A stretch of 64,000 nt of DNA from positions 1 through 64,000 of the forward strand of contig NZ_FOTD01000003.1 in the NCBI RefSeq assembly GCF_900114465.1, given 5' to 3'. Below the pieces are notes generated by a model, which worked only from the letters and a program-made list of their open reading frames with translations, was not told the DNA's origin and searched no databases. Position 1 is the stretch's first letter. Every line of letters begins with the position of its first letter. The DNA is from Trichococcus palustris. Lineage in GTDB: Bacteria > Bacillota > Bacilli > Lactobacillales > Aerococcaceae. This document shows positions 38,468-47,235 of the stretch, in pieces. The translations under genes were made by a program, and so were the position numbers.

Positions 38468-39034
38468 ATGGGAACAGAATCATTTTTTTTACAAGGTCAA
38501 ATGCCGACACTCAGGGAAGTGCTGGCATCCAGAGAGCAACGTGCTTTTTTTGAAGAGGAAATCAGCAAAGCGAATGTCAACCAAACTTTGGTATCTTTAA
38601 AATGCAATATTCCTGGTCCCGTCAAATACAATTCCATCGTGAAACAAATCGCTGATATCGGGGTACAGGAAGTCAAGAATGCGATTGCGCATAATGGGTG
38701 GCAAATCACCTATGAAAAATTAATGGATTTAGCAACGGGGCCTGAGTATTTTGTGGTGGTGGATACGTATCCGACCGCAGTGAAACAGGCCACTATCCTG
38801 ATCGAAGACAGCACACCCATGGGGCAGCTATTCATCATCGATGTATTCTATCTGGAGGAAGGGAAGATGATAGAAGTCCAACGCTCTGAACTAGGTTATG
38901 AACCTCGCAAATGCCTGGTCTGCGGAAAGGATGACGATGAAGAGTGTGAAAATGAAGAGACGCATAGCGTGCAGGAAAGGTTCAAAATGATCGAGAAAAT
39001 TTTACGGGAAGATGGGCGAGTGAAGCTAACATGA
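38468..39034 (+). CDS. citX: Citrate lyase holo-ACP synthase CitX
   Basis: Apo-citrate lyase phosphoribosyl-dephospho-CoA transferase, 188 aa. Family features are LREVLASREQRAFF near the N-terminus, SLKCNIPGPVKYNSIV, GQLFIIDVF and the C-terminal ELGYEPRKCLVCGK. It attaches the prosthetic group to the acyl carrier subunit CitD. No citC, citD, citE or citF is found anywhere in the window, so its substrate must be encoded elsewhere or lost. It overlaps oadA by 4 bp. The 148 bp between oadG and citX hold no recognisable cit remnant. Confidence 0.85.
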   Translation: MGTESFFLQGQMPTLREVLASREQRAFFEEEISKANVNQTLVSLKCNIPGPVKYNSIVKQIADIGVQEVKNAIAHNGWQITYEKLMDLATGPEYFVVVDTYPTAVKQATILIEDSTPMGQLFIIDVFYLEEGKMIEVQRSELGYEPRKCLVCGKDDDEECENEETHSVQERFKMIEKILREDGRVKLT

Positions 39035-40419
39035 CAAAAAAAGTCCAATTCATGGATACTGTCCTTCGGGATGCGCACCAAAGTTTGATTGCAACAAGAA
39101 TGTCCACAGAGCAAATGACACCCATTTTGGAGACCATGGATGGTGCCGGCTATTTTTCATTGGAGGTTTGGGGCGGAGCGACCTTCGATGCTTGTCTACG
39201 CTACCTGGATGAGGACCCATGGGAACGTCTGAGGACGATCCGAAGACATGTGAAGAAGACAAAACTGCAAATGCTGCTGCGCGGCCAAAACCTATTGGGA
39301 TATAAACACTATCCGGATGATGTAGTCGAAAGTTTCATTGAAAAATCAATCGAAAATGGCATTGACGTCATCCGTGTGTTTGATGCCTTGAACGATTTGC
39401 GCAACCTGATAACATCCGTCAAAGCGATCAAAAAATATGGCGGCCACTGCCAATGCTGCATTTGCTACACAATAAGCGACATCCATACAAATGAGTATTA
39501 TGTGGAACTCGTGAAAGGTATGGACAAGATGGGGGCCGATTCCATCGCGATCAAGGATATGGCCGGCATCTTGACTCCGGCCCATGCCTACTCCTTGATC
39601 AAAGCAATCAAGGAGGTGACGGATTTGCCGATTCAAGTACATACGCATACGACCAGTGGCATCGCCGAAATGACCTACTTGAAGGCCGTTGAGGCGGGGG
39701 CCGATATCATCGACTGTGCCATCTCCCCCTTCTCTGGAGGCACCAGCCAACCGGCTACGGAATCCGTGGCAATCGCCTTGGAAGAATTGGGTTATGATAC
39801 GGGTCTGGATTTGGAGAAGCTGAAAGAAATCGCGGACTATTTCCGTCCCATCAAGGAGGAATTCCGCGGCAACGGCCTTTTGAATCCAAAGGTGATGGAT
39901 GTTGAGCCGAACACATTGCTGTATCAAGTGCCGGGCGGCATGTTATCCAACCTGCTCGCGCAGTTGAAAGAAGCACACAAAGAAGATAGATACGAAGAGG
40001 TGCTGAAGGAAGTGCCGATTGTAAGGGCAGAGCTGGGGTATCCGCCTTTGGTGACGCCGCTATCACAGATGGTGGGGACACAGGCGTTGATGAACGTCAT
40101 CAGCGGTGAACGCTACAAGATGGTGCCCAAGGAAATAAAAGACTACGTCAAAGGTTTGTACGGCCAATCACCAGGCCCGATTTCTGAAGAAATAAAAGAA
40201 AAAATCATCGGTGATGAGGAAGTGTTGACGGTTCGTCCGGCTGATCTGCTGGAACCGAAAATGCAGGATTTTGCTGATGAATTGGGCGATCTGGCTGAAT
40301 CGACGGAGGATGTATTGATGTATGCCTTGTTCCCGCAACTGGCCGTGCCTTTCTTGAAGAAACGCAAAGACCCGTTCTATGATGTGCCGGTTCAAATGGT
40401 TACGGTAACCTATGCGTAG
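39031..40419 (+). CDS. oadA: Oxaloacetate decarboxylase alpha subunit (carboxyltransferase)
   Basis: Transfers the carboxyl of oxaloacetate to biotin on OadD, yielding pyruvate. 462 aa, the length of the form without a C-terminal biotin domain. The DRE-TIM-type barrel starts MDTVLRDAHQSLIATRM; metal and active-site segments include AIKDMAGILTP and VHTHTTSGIAEMTYLKA. The C-terminal conserved carboxylase region ends in the YALFPQLAVPFL segment. Pyruvate carboxylase subunit B is the alternative family name, but the OadB/OadG/CitX context favours decarboxylase. Confidence 0.92.
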   Translation: MTKKVQFMDTVLRDAHQSLIATRMSTEQMTPILETMDGAGYFSLEVWGGATFDACLRYLDEDPWERLRTIRRHVKKTKLQMLLRGQNLLGYKHYPDDVVESFIEKSIENGIDVIRVFDALNDLRNLITSVKAIKKYGGHCQCCICYTISDIHTNEYYVELVKGMDKMGADSIAIKDMAGILTPAHAYSLIKAIKEVTDLPIQVHTHTTSGIAEMTYLKAVEAGADIIDCAISPFSGGTSQPATESVAIALEELGYDTGLDLEKLKEIADYFRPIKEEFRGNGLLNPKVMDVEPNTLLYQVPGGMLSNLLAQLKEAHKEDRYEEVLKEVPIVRAELGYPPLVTPLSQMVGTQALMNVISGERYKMVPKEIKDYVKGLYGQSPGPISEEIKEKIIGDEEVLTVRPADLLEPKMQDFADELGDLAESTEDVLMYALFPQLAVPFLKKRKDPFYDVPVQMVTVTYA

Positions 40420-40503
40420 ACTATGGCGAAGAGGGAACCGTCTTTACGCTGGGGGAATGATTTCCCTTCGGAAAACCGATAATGAGAGCTGCCCTGAATC
40501 GAG

Positions 40504-40627
40504 CGTAAACGTGTTCCAAAAAGCAGACCCGACGTCACTTCACGAATAATGCTCAGATGGTCTGCGACCATCCTACGCGTATTCGCTCCAGTGATTCGGG
40601 TCTAAACGCTTTTTGTCACACTCTCTT
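40504..40627 (+). repeat. Dispersed palindromic repeat, copy 2
   Basis: The uninterrupted copy. AGACCCGA pairs with TCGGGTCT, TCACT with AGTGA, CGAATA with TATTCG and GATGGTC with GACCATC, giving one long imperfect stem. Flanks CGTAAACGTGTTCC and AAACGCTTTTT...CACTCTCT match the other copies. 40628-40951 holds no other supported feature except the asd upstream region. Confidence 0.87.
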
Positions 40628-40951
40628 TCTTTTTCCAGCCACGATATTTTCGGTAATCCGTTTCAATGGGATTTCCTTGCCGGAAAGTGCCGCGTTCCGT
40701 ATTGCAAAACAGGTGCTTATCGAGTATGATAGCTAAAATATAATAAATGTCTCGGTCAAGGGGATGAATCGGCTGCCAAGGCAATGACGGAAGCATTTTC
40801 TGAACGATTAGAGCATTTTTTTATTTTTAAAGGAAACAAATTGAAAAAAGATTAAAACTTTCTAATGAAATGTGGTAAAATGTTTTTGGAAAACATAGGA
40901 GCAATCCTATATAAAGATAAACTATATAAATAATTGAGCGAGGGATTATGG

Positions 40952-41989
40952 ATGAAAGAATATAATGTTGCGATTGTCGGAGCTACAGGTGCGGTTGGAG
41001 AAAAAATGTTAGGGCTATTGGAAAATGCTTCTTTTCCGATCAAAAGTTTGAAATTGTTGGCATCTAAACGATCTGTCGGAAAAACAAAAACATTCCGGGG
41101 GCAAGAATTGGTCGTTGAAGAAACGACCGATGCCTCATTTGAGGGTGTAGACATTGCTTTGTTCAGTGCCGGCGGCGGCATTACAAAACAATTCTCGCCT
41201 GCAGCCATCAAAGCTGGCGCCATCGTCATTGATAATACGAGCGCGTTCCGCATGGATCCTGAAACGCCTCTTGTCGTACCGGAAGTTAACCCGGAAGACT
41301 TGAGAAAAAATCACGGACTTATCGCAAATCCGAACTGTTCCACGATCCAGATGGTGGTCGCTTTACAGCCGATCCGTGAAAAATTCGGCTTGGATCGTAT
41401 CATTGTTTCGACTTATCAAGCAGTAAGCGGAGCTGGGTTGCACGCATTGGAAGAACTGAAAACGCAAGCACAAGCAATCTTGGACGGAGAAGAACCCGTT
41501 GCGAACATCCTGCCTTCTGGCGCGGATAAGAAACATTTCCCAATCGCATTCAATGCCTTGCCGCAAATCGATGTGTTCAGTGAAGGCGGCTATACCTACG
41601 AAGAATGGAAAATGATCAACGAAACGAAAAAAATCATGGGTGATCAAACCATCAAAGTGAGCGCAACATGTGTGCGTATCCCTGTAATGTCAGGCCATTC
41701 GGAATCGGTTTACTTTGAAGTGGACGATAAAGACGTGACAGTGGAAGATATCTGGGAAGTCTTGAAGGACGCGCCAGGCGTCATCCTTCAAGATGATACT
41801 GCAAACCAAGTCTATCCGACCGCTTTAACTTCCGTAGGTAAGAAGGAGACATTTGTCGGACGTATCCGCAAAGATGTGGATGTCGAAAACGGGTTCCATA
41901 TGTGGGTCGTATCGGACAATTTATTAAAAGGCGCAGCTTGGAACTCAATTCAGATTGCTGAAAAAATGATTGAAATGGGATTAATCTAA
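40952..41989 (+). CDS. asd: Aspartate-semialdehyde dehydrogenase
   Basis: Reduces aspartyl phosphate to the semialdehyde for lysine, threonine and methionine synthesis. 345 aa. The nucleotide motif is VAIVGATGAVGEKML, the catalytic cysteine is in NPNCSTIQM, and the active-site His region is in ATCVRIPVMSGHSESV. ATG 40952 has GCGAGGG upstream; TTG 40934 is rejected. asd upstream of rnjB recalls the Bacillus asd-dapG-dapA-rnjB order with the dap genes missing. Confidence 0.95.
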   Translation: MKEYNVAIVGATGAVGEKMLGLLENASFPIKSLKLLASKRSVGKTKTFRGQELVVEETTDASFEGVDIALFSAGGGITKQFSPAAIKAGAIVIDNTSAFRMDPETPLVVPEVNPEDLRKNHGLIANPNCSTIQMVVALQPIREKFGLDRIIVSTYQAVSGAGLHALEELKTQAQAILDGEEPVANILPSGADKKHFPIAFNALPQIDVFSEGGYTYEEWKMINETKKIMGDQTIKVSATCVRIPVMSGHSESVYFEVDDKDVTVEDIWEVLKDAPGVILQDDTANQVYPTALTSVGKKETFVGRIRKDVDVENGFHMWVVSDNLLKGAAWNSIQIAEKMIEMGLI

Positions 41990-42585
41990 AACTTGCTATC
42001 CTGTTGTCGGATAGTAACCGATAAAAGCAAATAGTGATTTTGTGAACAACGGATCTGTTCCTAAAAAATGGTATGATTAAGAAATAGAAATATATTCCTA
42101 AAAAGGGTATAATGAACTGTCTATTTCATTTCTCGTATTGTTATTTTGGGAAGGATCCGTTTTTTAATGGATGCGATTTAAATCTCTTGGGCAGTGGTTG
42201 TGTATAGGGAATGCGCTGCTGTTGCAACAGATTTGAACGCAGAAACGGCATAACGGCAGGATGTTTCAGTAAATAGTACAAATTTGGCAATAATCATGTA
42301 TAATGTATCTGATGGAACATCCGTAAAGCCTTCGTTTGGCGAAGCCATCGTATGTTGGCTGATTTCGGATATTGTTGCAACTTAGTCCTTGACGCGTTGC
42401 AAATAATCGATATAAAAAAAGAAGAATGTTTGACAGCAGGCAATGGCAGAAAACATACATATCCATAGGGGCCTTCTTCCAGATGCTGAAGAGGAGTTCG
42501 CCTGGATTCGTTGTGTCTACCATCAGCCTCCTGAAAAAATAAATGAATGACAGCAAGATAATGCTGAATAATAAGAGGTGGTACA
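41990..42585. other. Long intergenic region or leader upstream of rnjB
   Basis: About 600 bp with no supported gene. Two perfect TATAAT boxes (42109-42114 and 42299-42304) lack good -35 partners. Hairpins include TTGCAAC/GTTGCAA near 42374-42400, CTTCG-TTTGG-CGAAG near 42335, and the palindrome CTGTTGCAACAG near 42221. If the second -10 is used, rnjB has a leader of about 280 nt. No known riboswitch was recognised. Confidence 0.4.
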
Positions 42586-44265
42586 ATGAGTAAAGTTAAA
42601 ATTATTTCTCTTGGAGGTGTAAGGGAAAACGGGAAGAATATGTACTTAGTCGAAGTAGATGACATGATTTTTGTGTTGGACTGCGGACTTTTATACCCTG
42701 AAAATGAATTGTTGGGTATCGATGTAGTTATTCCTGATTTCACTTACCTTGAAGAGAATAAGAACAAAATTGCAGGTGTTTTCTTAACCCACGGGCATGC
42801 GGATGCAGTAGGGGCATTGCCTTACCTATTGCAAAACATCGATGTTCCTGTTTTTGGCACGGAATTGACGATTGCATTAGCAAAATTATCGGTAGAATCA
42901 GCAGGATTGGCTGTAGGCTTCAATGACTATCACGTCATTGATGAAAATACGGAAATCGAATTTGATAAGGTGGTGGTGCGTTTCTTCAGGACAACCCACA
43001 CGATACCTGATTCCGTAGGGATCTGTGTCGTGACCGAAGAAGGCAGTGTCGTTTACACCGGGGATTTCAAATTTGATCAAAGCGCTTCGCCGATGTACAG
43101 AACCGATTACGGTAAAATTACCGATATCGGCGAAAATAAAGTATTGGCGCTTTTAAGCGATTCCGGCGATGCCGAATCGACAGTCGAAAATGTAAGTGAC
43201 CGCAAAGTAGCGGAGGAAATGTTCGATACATTCAAAAATGCTGAAGGCCGCATTATTGTTTCCTGTGTTGCAAGTAATATTCTGCGTATTCAACAAGTTT
43301 TCGATGTGGCACAGCAGGCGGATCGGAAAATCTTTTTGACCGGTCCCACATTGGTGGAGACCGTTGATGTTGCGATGAAATTAGGCAAGCTTGTGTTGCC
43401 GGATCCGGATTTATTGGTCAGCATCAAAAATATCAATTCATACCGTGACGACCAAGTCATCATTCTGGAAACAGGGAACAGCGGGGAACCGTTGGAATCG
43501 CTGCAAAGAATGTCAAAAGGGAAACATAAGCAAGTCAACTTAAAAGAGGGTGACTTGGTTTACATCACAACAACCCCTTCGACGGCGATGGAAACAACCG
43601 TTGCAAAAACAAAGAACATGATTTACCGTGCCGGTGCTTCCGTAAAAGAAATTTCGGGCACATTTAAGGCCTCAGGGCATGCTTCGCCAAATGACTTGAA
43701 GTTGATGATCAATTTGTTGCGCCCAACTTACTTTATACCCGTTCAAGGGGAATATCGGATGCAGGCTGCTCATGCGAGATTGGCGAATGAAGTCGGCATT
43801 CCGTTCAAAAACATCTTCATCCCAGGTAAGGGTGATGTCATTGAATATGCAAAAGGACGTATGCATATGACCGGACAGGTGACTGCAGGGAATGTCTTGA
43901 TCGATGGCATTGGCGTCGGCGATATCGGCAATATTGTATTGCGCGACCGTAAGTTGTTATCAGAAGACGGCATTTTCGTGGTGGTCGTAACGATTTCAAG
44001 AAGATTGAACAAAATATTGTCCGGTCCAGAAATTGTTTCCCGCGGTTTTGTCTATATGAAAGCCAGCGAAGATCTAGTAAATGAGAGTTCCGCAATCGTC
44101 AAAGAAGTTGTGGAAGCAAATCTGAATACGAAAGATTTTGACTGGGCCAAATTAAAACAAGAGATTCGTGATTCTCTGAGCCGTTATCTCTTCGAACAGA
44201 CGAAACGTAAACCCGTAATCCTTCCGATCATAATGGAAGCATCAAACTATCAAAAGAAAAATTGA
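42586..44265 (+). CDS. rnjB: Ribonuclease J2-type protein
   Basis: Beta-CASP metallo-beta-lactamase of the RNase J family, 559 aa. The usual metal motif HGHEDHIG of RNase J1 reads HGHADAVG here, with the last His replaced by Ala, as in the weakly active J2 partner. Other landmarks are VYTGDFKFDQSA, the beta-CASP region, SGHASPNDLKLMINLLRP and IPVQGEYRM. Probably works in a complex with RNase J1 (encoded elsewhere) in mRNA turnover. Location after asd also matches rnjB. AAGAGGTGG precedes the ATG. Confidence 0.87.
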   Translation: MSKVKIISLGGVRENGKNMYLVEVDDMIFVLDCGLLYPENELLGIDVVIPDFTYLEENKNKIAGVFLTHGHADAVGALPYLLQNIDVPVFGTELTIALAKLSVESAGLAVGFNDYHVIDENTEIEFDKVVVRFFRTTHTIPDSVGICVVTEEGSVVYTGDFKFDQSASPMYRTDYGKITDIGENKVLALLSDSGDAESTVENVSDRKVAEEMFDTFKNAEGRIIVSCVASNILRIQQVFDVAQQADRKIFLTGPTLVETVDVAMKLGKLVLPDPDLLVSIKNINSYRDDQVIILETGNSGEPLESLQRMSKGKHKQVNLKEGDLVYITTTPSTAMETTVAKTKNMIYRAGASVKEISGTFKASGHASPNDLKLMINLLRPTYFIPVQGEYRMQAAHARLANEVGIPFKNIFIPGKGDVIEYAKGRMHMTGQVTAGNVLIDGIGVGDIGNIVLRDRKLLSEDGIFVVVVTISRRLNKILSGPEIVSRGFVYMKASEDLVNESSAIVKEVVEANLNTKDFDWAKLKQEIRDSLSRYLFEQTKRKPVILPIIMEASNYQKKN

Positions 44266-44323
44266 TGCTTGGATAGCGATGTTTAGCGTAACGTTTTAAA
44301 GCGTAAAGGGGAGATTTATTCAT

Positions 44324-44926
44324 ATGGGTTCAAATAATGTCAAAGCTTGGGGCGAGGCCGTACTGTTTTCAGTGCTTGCATTTGCATTAACGTATGTGAC
44401 CATCCCTGCAGGAGGCTACGCCATCGCATTAGCGATGCTTCCGCTTGTTTTCTTTTCTCTTCGCAGAGGGATACTGCTGGGGCTAGTGGCAGGGATCGTT
44501 GCAGGCGTTGTTCAGTTTTTTGTAGCTTCAGGCGGTTCGGATATCCTTGAAAATATCGTGACGAATATAGCGCCCTTTGCATTTGTCGGAATTTCAGGAT
44601 TTTTTGCAAAGTTTACGCAAAGAACATTGAACAATAAACGTTTTTCTAATGCTGCACTGAATATCGTAACGGCTTCCTTCTTCGGCACAATCGTTTATTT
44701 TGTATGGAAATTGGTCATCGATCTATTCTTTCAAGAAGCTGCGGCGACTGGACAAGGGTCGGCATTCGAGCATTACTTTAGGCAGGACGGCATTTCATTT
44801 TTGATGACATTCGCCGTTACTGCTGTGGTCCTATTGATTGTGGCTAAAGTTGCGCCTAAAGCGTTCATTCCAAGAGACAGCCGTTTCCTGAGCAGAAAAG
44901 AAAAATCAAAACTATTGAATGACTGA
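44324..44926 (+). CDS. ThiT-like ECF transporter S component (possible thiamine uptake)
   Basis: 200 aa integral membrane protein with five or six spans. The early region FALTYVTIPAGGYAIALAMLPLVFFSLRRG, followed by GLVAGIVAGVVQ, resembles ThiT-type S components, which capture a vitamin and use a shared EcfAAT module encoded elsewhere. No TPP riboswitch is seen in the 58 bp upstream, and the family motif is loose, so the substrate is uncertain. Followed by a terminator; probably downstream of rnjB. Confidence 0.6.
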   Translation: MGSNNVKAWGEAVLFSVLAFALTYVTIPAGGYAIALAMLPLVFFSLRRGILLGLVAGIVAGVVQFFVASGGSDILENIVTNIAPFAFVGISGFFAKFTQRTLNNKRFSNAALNIVTASFFGTIVYFVWKLVIDLFFQEAAATGQGSAFEHYFRQDGISFLMTFAVTAVVLLIVAKVAPKAFIPRDSRFLSRKEKSKLLND

Positions 44927-44937
44927 TGGTTTGCTGA

Positions 44938-44967
44938 AGAGGCTGGGACAAAAGTCCTAGCCTCTTT
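44938..44967 (+). terminator. Terminator after the ThiT-like gene
   Basis: AGAGGCT-g-GGAC-aaaa-GTCC-t-AGCCTCT, then TT. The GCTGGGACAAAAG core is shared with the terminator at 18182. Confidence 0.75.
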
Positions 44968-44986
44968 CCCATTTCCTAACAATTAA

Positions 44987-45242
44987 TCGTAAACGTGTTC
45001 CAAAAAGAAGACCCGACGTCACGTCACGAATAATACTCAGATGGTCCGTGACGTGACAATCCTCCGCTTATTCGCTCCAGTGATTCGGGTCTAAATGTGT
45101 TTTGAATCCCAGAAATCTCCGCCTAAGTTGACTATCACACGCGGACAGAAAGCGTCCGCTTTGTGTTAGTCCTCTTAGTGCTCGATTTCTAAACGGGATT
45201 CATCGCACTCTATTTAAACGCTTTTTGTTGCACTCTCTTTTT
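44987..45242 (+). repeat. Dispersed palindromic repeat, copy 3, with an inserted second palindrome
   Basis: 45000-45092 matches the core of copy 2, including AGACCCGACGTCAC and GCTCCAGTGATTCGGGTCT. The 3' flank AAACGCTTTTTG...CACTCTCT appears only at 45214-45238, after about 115 bp of extra sequence. The extra part (45102-45200) is itself a long imperfect palindrome bounded by AATCCC and GGGATT, with AGAAATC/GATTTCT, CTAAG/CTTAG and GCGGAC/GTCCGC inside. Confidence 0.8.
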
Positions 45243-45318
45243 TGTTATACTCGGGTGAGGTATGTTATGATTGCATTTAAAGGTTAAATGCCATTTTATT
45301 TTGAATTGAGGTGACAAG

Positions 45319-46767
45319 GTGAGTATTTGGGCCATGATTATTTTAGGCATCATCATTATGAATACAATCGGAGCAATCATTACGGTCTTCAAAGAAAAAC
45401 GCGACGTCGCGGCAACTTGGGCATGGCTATTGACGTTGATCCTTTTGCCGGTGGCAGGATTTATCATCTATCTGTTCGTCGGTAAAAAGATATCCAAGGA
45501 TAATATTTATGACTTGAAGACGCAGAAGAGTTTGGGGATGTCGCAATTGGCCGAAGCCCAGATAGAGATGCTGGAGGAAGAGGAACGGATACCGGGTATG
45601 GTTGAAACGGATTACGTCAAGAATACAGCCATCCTGTTTCTGGAGAGTGATGAGTCGATTTTGACGAAAGGCAACAAAATCGATATCATCAAAGATGGCG
45701 TGACGAAGTTCAACTCCTTCATCAACGATATCTACAAAGCGCAGAACCATATCCATCTGCTTTACTATACATTTCGTTCAGATGAGTTGGGCAAAAGAGT
45801 TCTCGAAGCCCTGGAAAATCGTGCGGCTGCAGGGGTGGAAGTTCTTATCATCTACGATGCTTTAGGATGCAGAGGGAATGACCCCAGATTCTTCCGCAAG
45901 CTCGAAAAGCTAGGCGGAAAGACGCAAGTGTTTTTTGGATCAAAACTGCCGTTCGTCAATTTGCGCACGAACAACCGCAATCACCGGAAAATTTTGGTCG
46001 TTGATGGAGAAATCGCCTATCTAGGTGGCTTCAACATCGGGAACGAATATCTCGGTCAAGGTAAATTGGGCTATTGGCGCGATACCCACATGCGGATTGA
46101 AGGGAATGCTGTGCTCACGCTGCAAAGTCGTTTCTTCATGGATTGGAATGCCGCAGCCAAAAAAGCGGACCGGAAAGATTATGCAGATCGCTATTTTCCC
46201 ATTTCGGATAAGAAGGGGAATACCTCCATGCAAATTGTCTCGAGCGGGCCGGATGATGAAAATCAGACAATCAAGATGGGTTTCATTAAAATGATCAGCC
46301 AGGCAAAAGAATCCATCTATATCCAAACACCCTATTTCATACCGGATGAAAGTTTGCACGAAATGATCAAAATTGCCGCTTTATCCGGTATTTCCGTGAA
46401 AATCATGATACCGTCGAAACCGGATCATCCGTTTGTCTATCGTGCTACCGAATATTTCGCAAAAGATATCATTGAATATGGGGTAGAAGTGTATATGTAT
46501 CAGAATGGTTTCCTGCATTCAAAAGTGGTGGTCATCGACAATGAAGTAGCTTCAGTGGGAACAGCCAATATGGATGTGCGCAGCTTCAAACTAAATTTTG
46601 AAATCAATGCCTTCATTTATGACCGTCAGGTTGCTCAGGAATTGATCGATAATTTTGAAGAAGATCAAAAAAAATGTATCCGTGCGACGCATGACTATTT
46701 TGCGAAACAGTCAAGAGGCCGCAAATTTAAGCAAACCGTATCAAGGTTGCTCTCTCCGATCCTTTGA
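45319..46767 (+). CDS. cls: Cardiolipin synthase
   Basis: Phospholipase D-family enzyme that makes cardiolipin from two phosphatidylglycerols. 482 aa from GTG 45319 with GAGGTG upstream. Two N-terminal membrane spans (about 4-25 and 35-54) precede the two HKD motifs, NRNHRKILVVDGEIAYLGG and FLHSKVVVIDNEVASVGTAN. Own terminator downstream. Confidence 0.94.
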   Translation: MSIWAMIILGIIIMNTIGAIITVFKEKRDVAATWAWLLTLILLPVAGFIIYLFVGKKISKDNIYDLKTQKSLGMSQLAEAQIEMLEEEERIPGMVETDYVKNTAILFLESDESILTKGNKIDIIKDGVTKFNSFINDIYKAQNHIHLLYYTFRSDELGKRVLEALENRAAAGVEVLIIYDALGCRGNDPRFFRKLEKLGGKTQVFFGSKLPFVNLRTNNRNHRKILVVDGEIAYLGGFNIGNEYLGQGKLGYWRDTHMRIEGNAVLTLQSRFFMDWNAAAKKADRKDYADRYFPISDKKGNTSMQIVSSGPDDENQTIKMGFIKMISQAKESIYIQTPYFIPDESLHEMIKIAALSGISVKIMIPSKPDHPFVYRATEYFAKDIIEYGVEVYMYQNGFLHSKVVVIDNEVASVGTANMDVRSFKLNFEINAFIYDRQVAQELIDNFEEDQKKCIRATHDYFAKQSRGRKFKQTVSRLLSPIL

Positions 46768-46783
46768 AGTGGAACGAACATCA

Positions 46784-46822
46784 GAAAAAGCCGATTTCCA
46801 ATGGTTTGGAAATCGGCTTTTT
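46784..46822 (+). terminator. Terminator of cls
   Basis: AAAAAGCCGATTTCCA and its complement with a six-base loop and T-run. It may also help to end the minus-strand gene at 46870. Confidence 0.92.
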
Positions 46823-46869
46823 AATTGGGTTGAAGAGTCTCTGTATGTGAGTTGCTAAGCTTCTGTTTA

Positions 46870-47199
46870 CTAAGCTAGTTGTATGGCTAAGATTTGGTCG
46901 ATAATCAACAAGTAAGTCATTTTTTTATCTGATGAAGTGAACATAATTTGCCTGTTGGTGTTGACTCCGGTTTTGAAGGCTCCGGTAACGGCAGACCTTG
47001 TATAGGCTTTTGGCCCCATTTTTTGTTCGATCACAATGCAAACGGTCTTGTTTTTTTCGAATGCTTGATTTGCGAAACGAATGACTTGATGCACCGGCAT
47101 CACTTTATCTAAAATTCTTTTATTGGCAGCAGGAACAGCTTTAACAGGATTCAAGAAAAATTTTTTCTTGTCAGAAGCGGGGGATTGATAGTTTTCCAT
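46870..47199 (-). CDS. Small SOS-regulated protein, possibly YolD-like
   Basis: 109 aa, no membrane span or signal peptide. The basic N-terminus (SDKKKFFLNPVK) is followed by a helix (VMPVHQVIRFANQAFEKNK) and a beta-rich C-terminal half (TVCIVIEQK ... TYLLIIDQILAIQL). I do not recognise it firmly; the strand pattern resembles YolD-like proteins that accompany SOS polymerases. A strong promoter carries one LexA-like box between -35 and -10 and another touching the GGAGG ribosome site. No polymerase gene is adjacent. It lies alone between cls and the V-ATPase operon. Confidence 0.75.
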   Translation of the reverse strand: MENYQSPASDKKKFFLNPVKAVPAANKRILDKVMPVHQVIRFANQAFEKNKTVCIVIEQKMGPKAYTRSAVTGAFKTGVNTNRQIMFTSSDKKMTYLLIIDQILAIQLA

Positions 47200-47211
47200 T
47201 TTCTTTACCTC

Positions 47212-47225
47212 CGAACGTTTGTTTG
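47212..47225. promoter_or_regulatory. LexA-like box 1 of the small minus-strand gene
   Basis: CGAACGTTTGTTTG fits CGAAC-N4-GTTYG. It abuts the ribosome-binding GGAGG of the gene at 46870-47199. Confidence 0.65.
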
Positions 47226-47235
47226 CTCACTACCC

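Noticed and set aside
41990-42585. Hidden gene or T-box in front of rnjB
   Set aside because: Open frames there have no ribosome sites or family likeness, and no T-box core motif was found.
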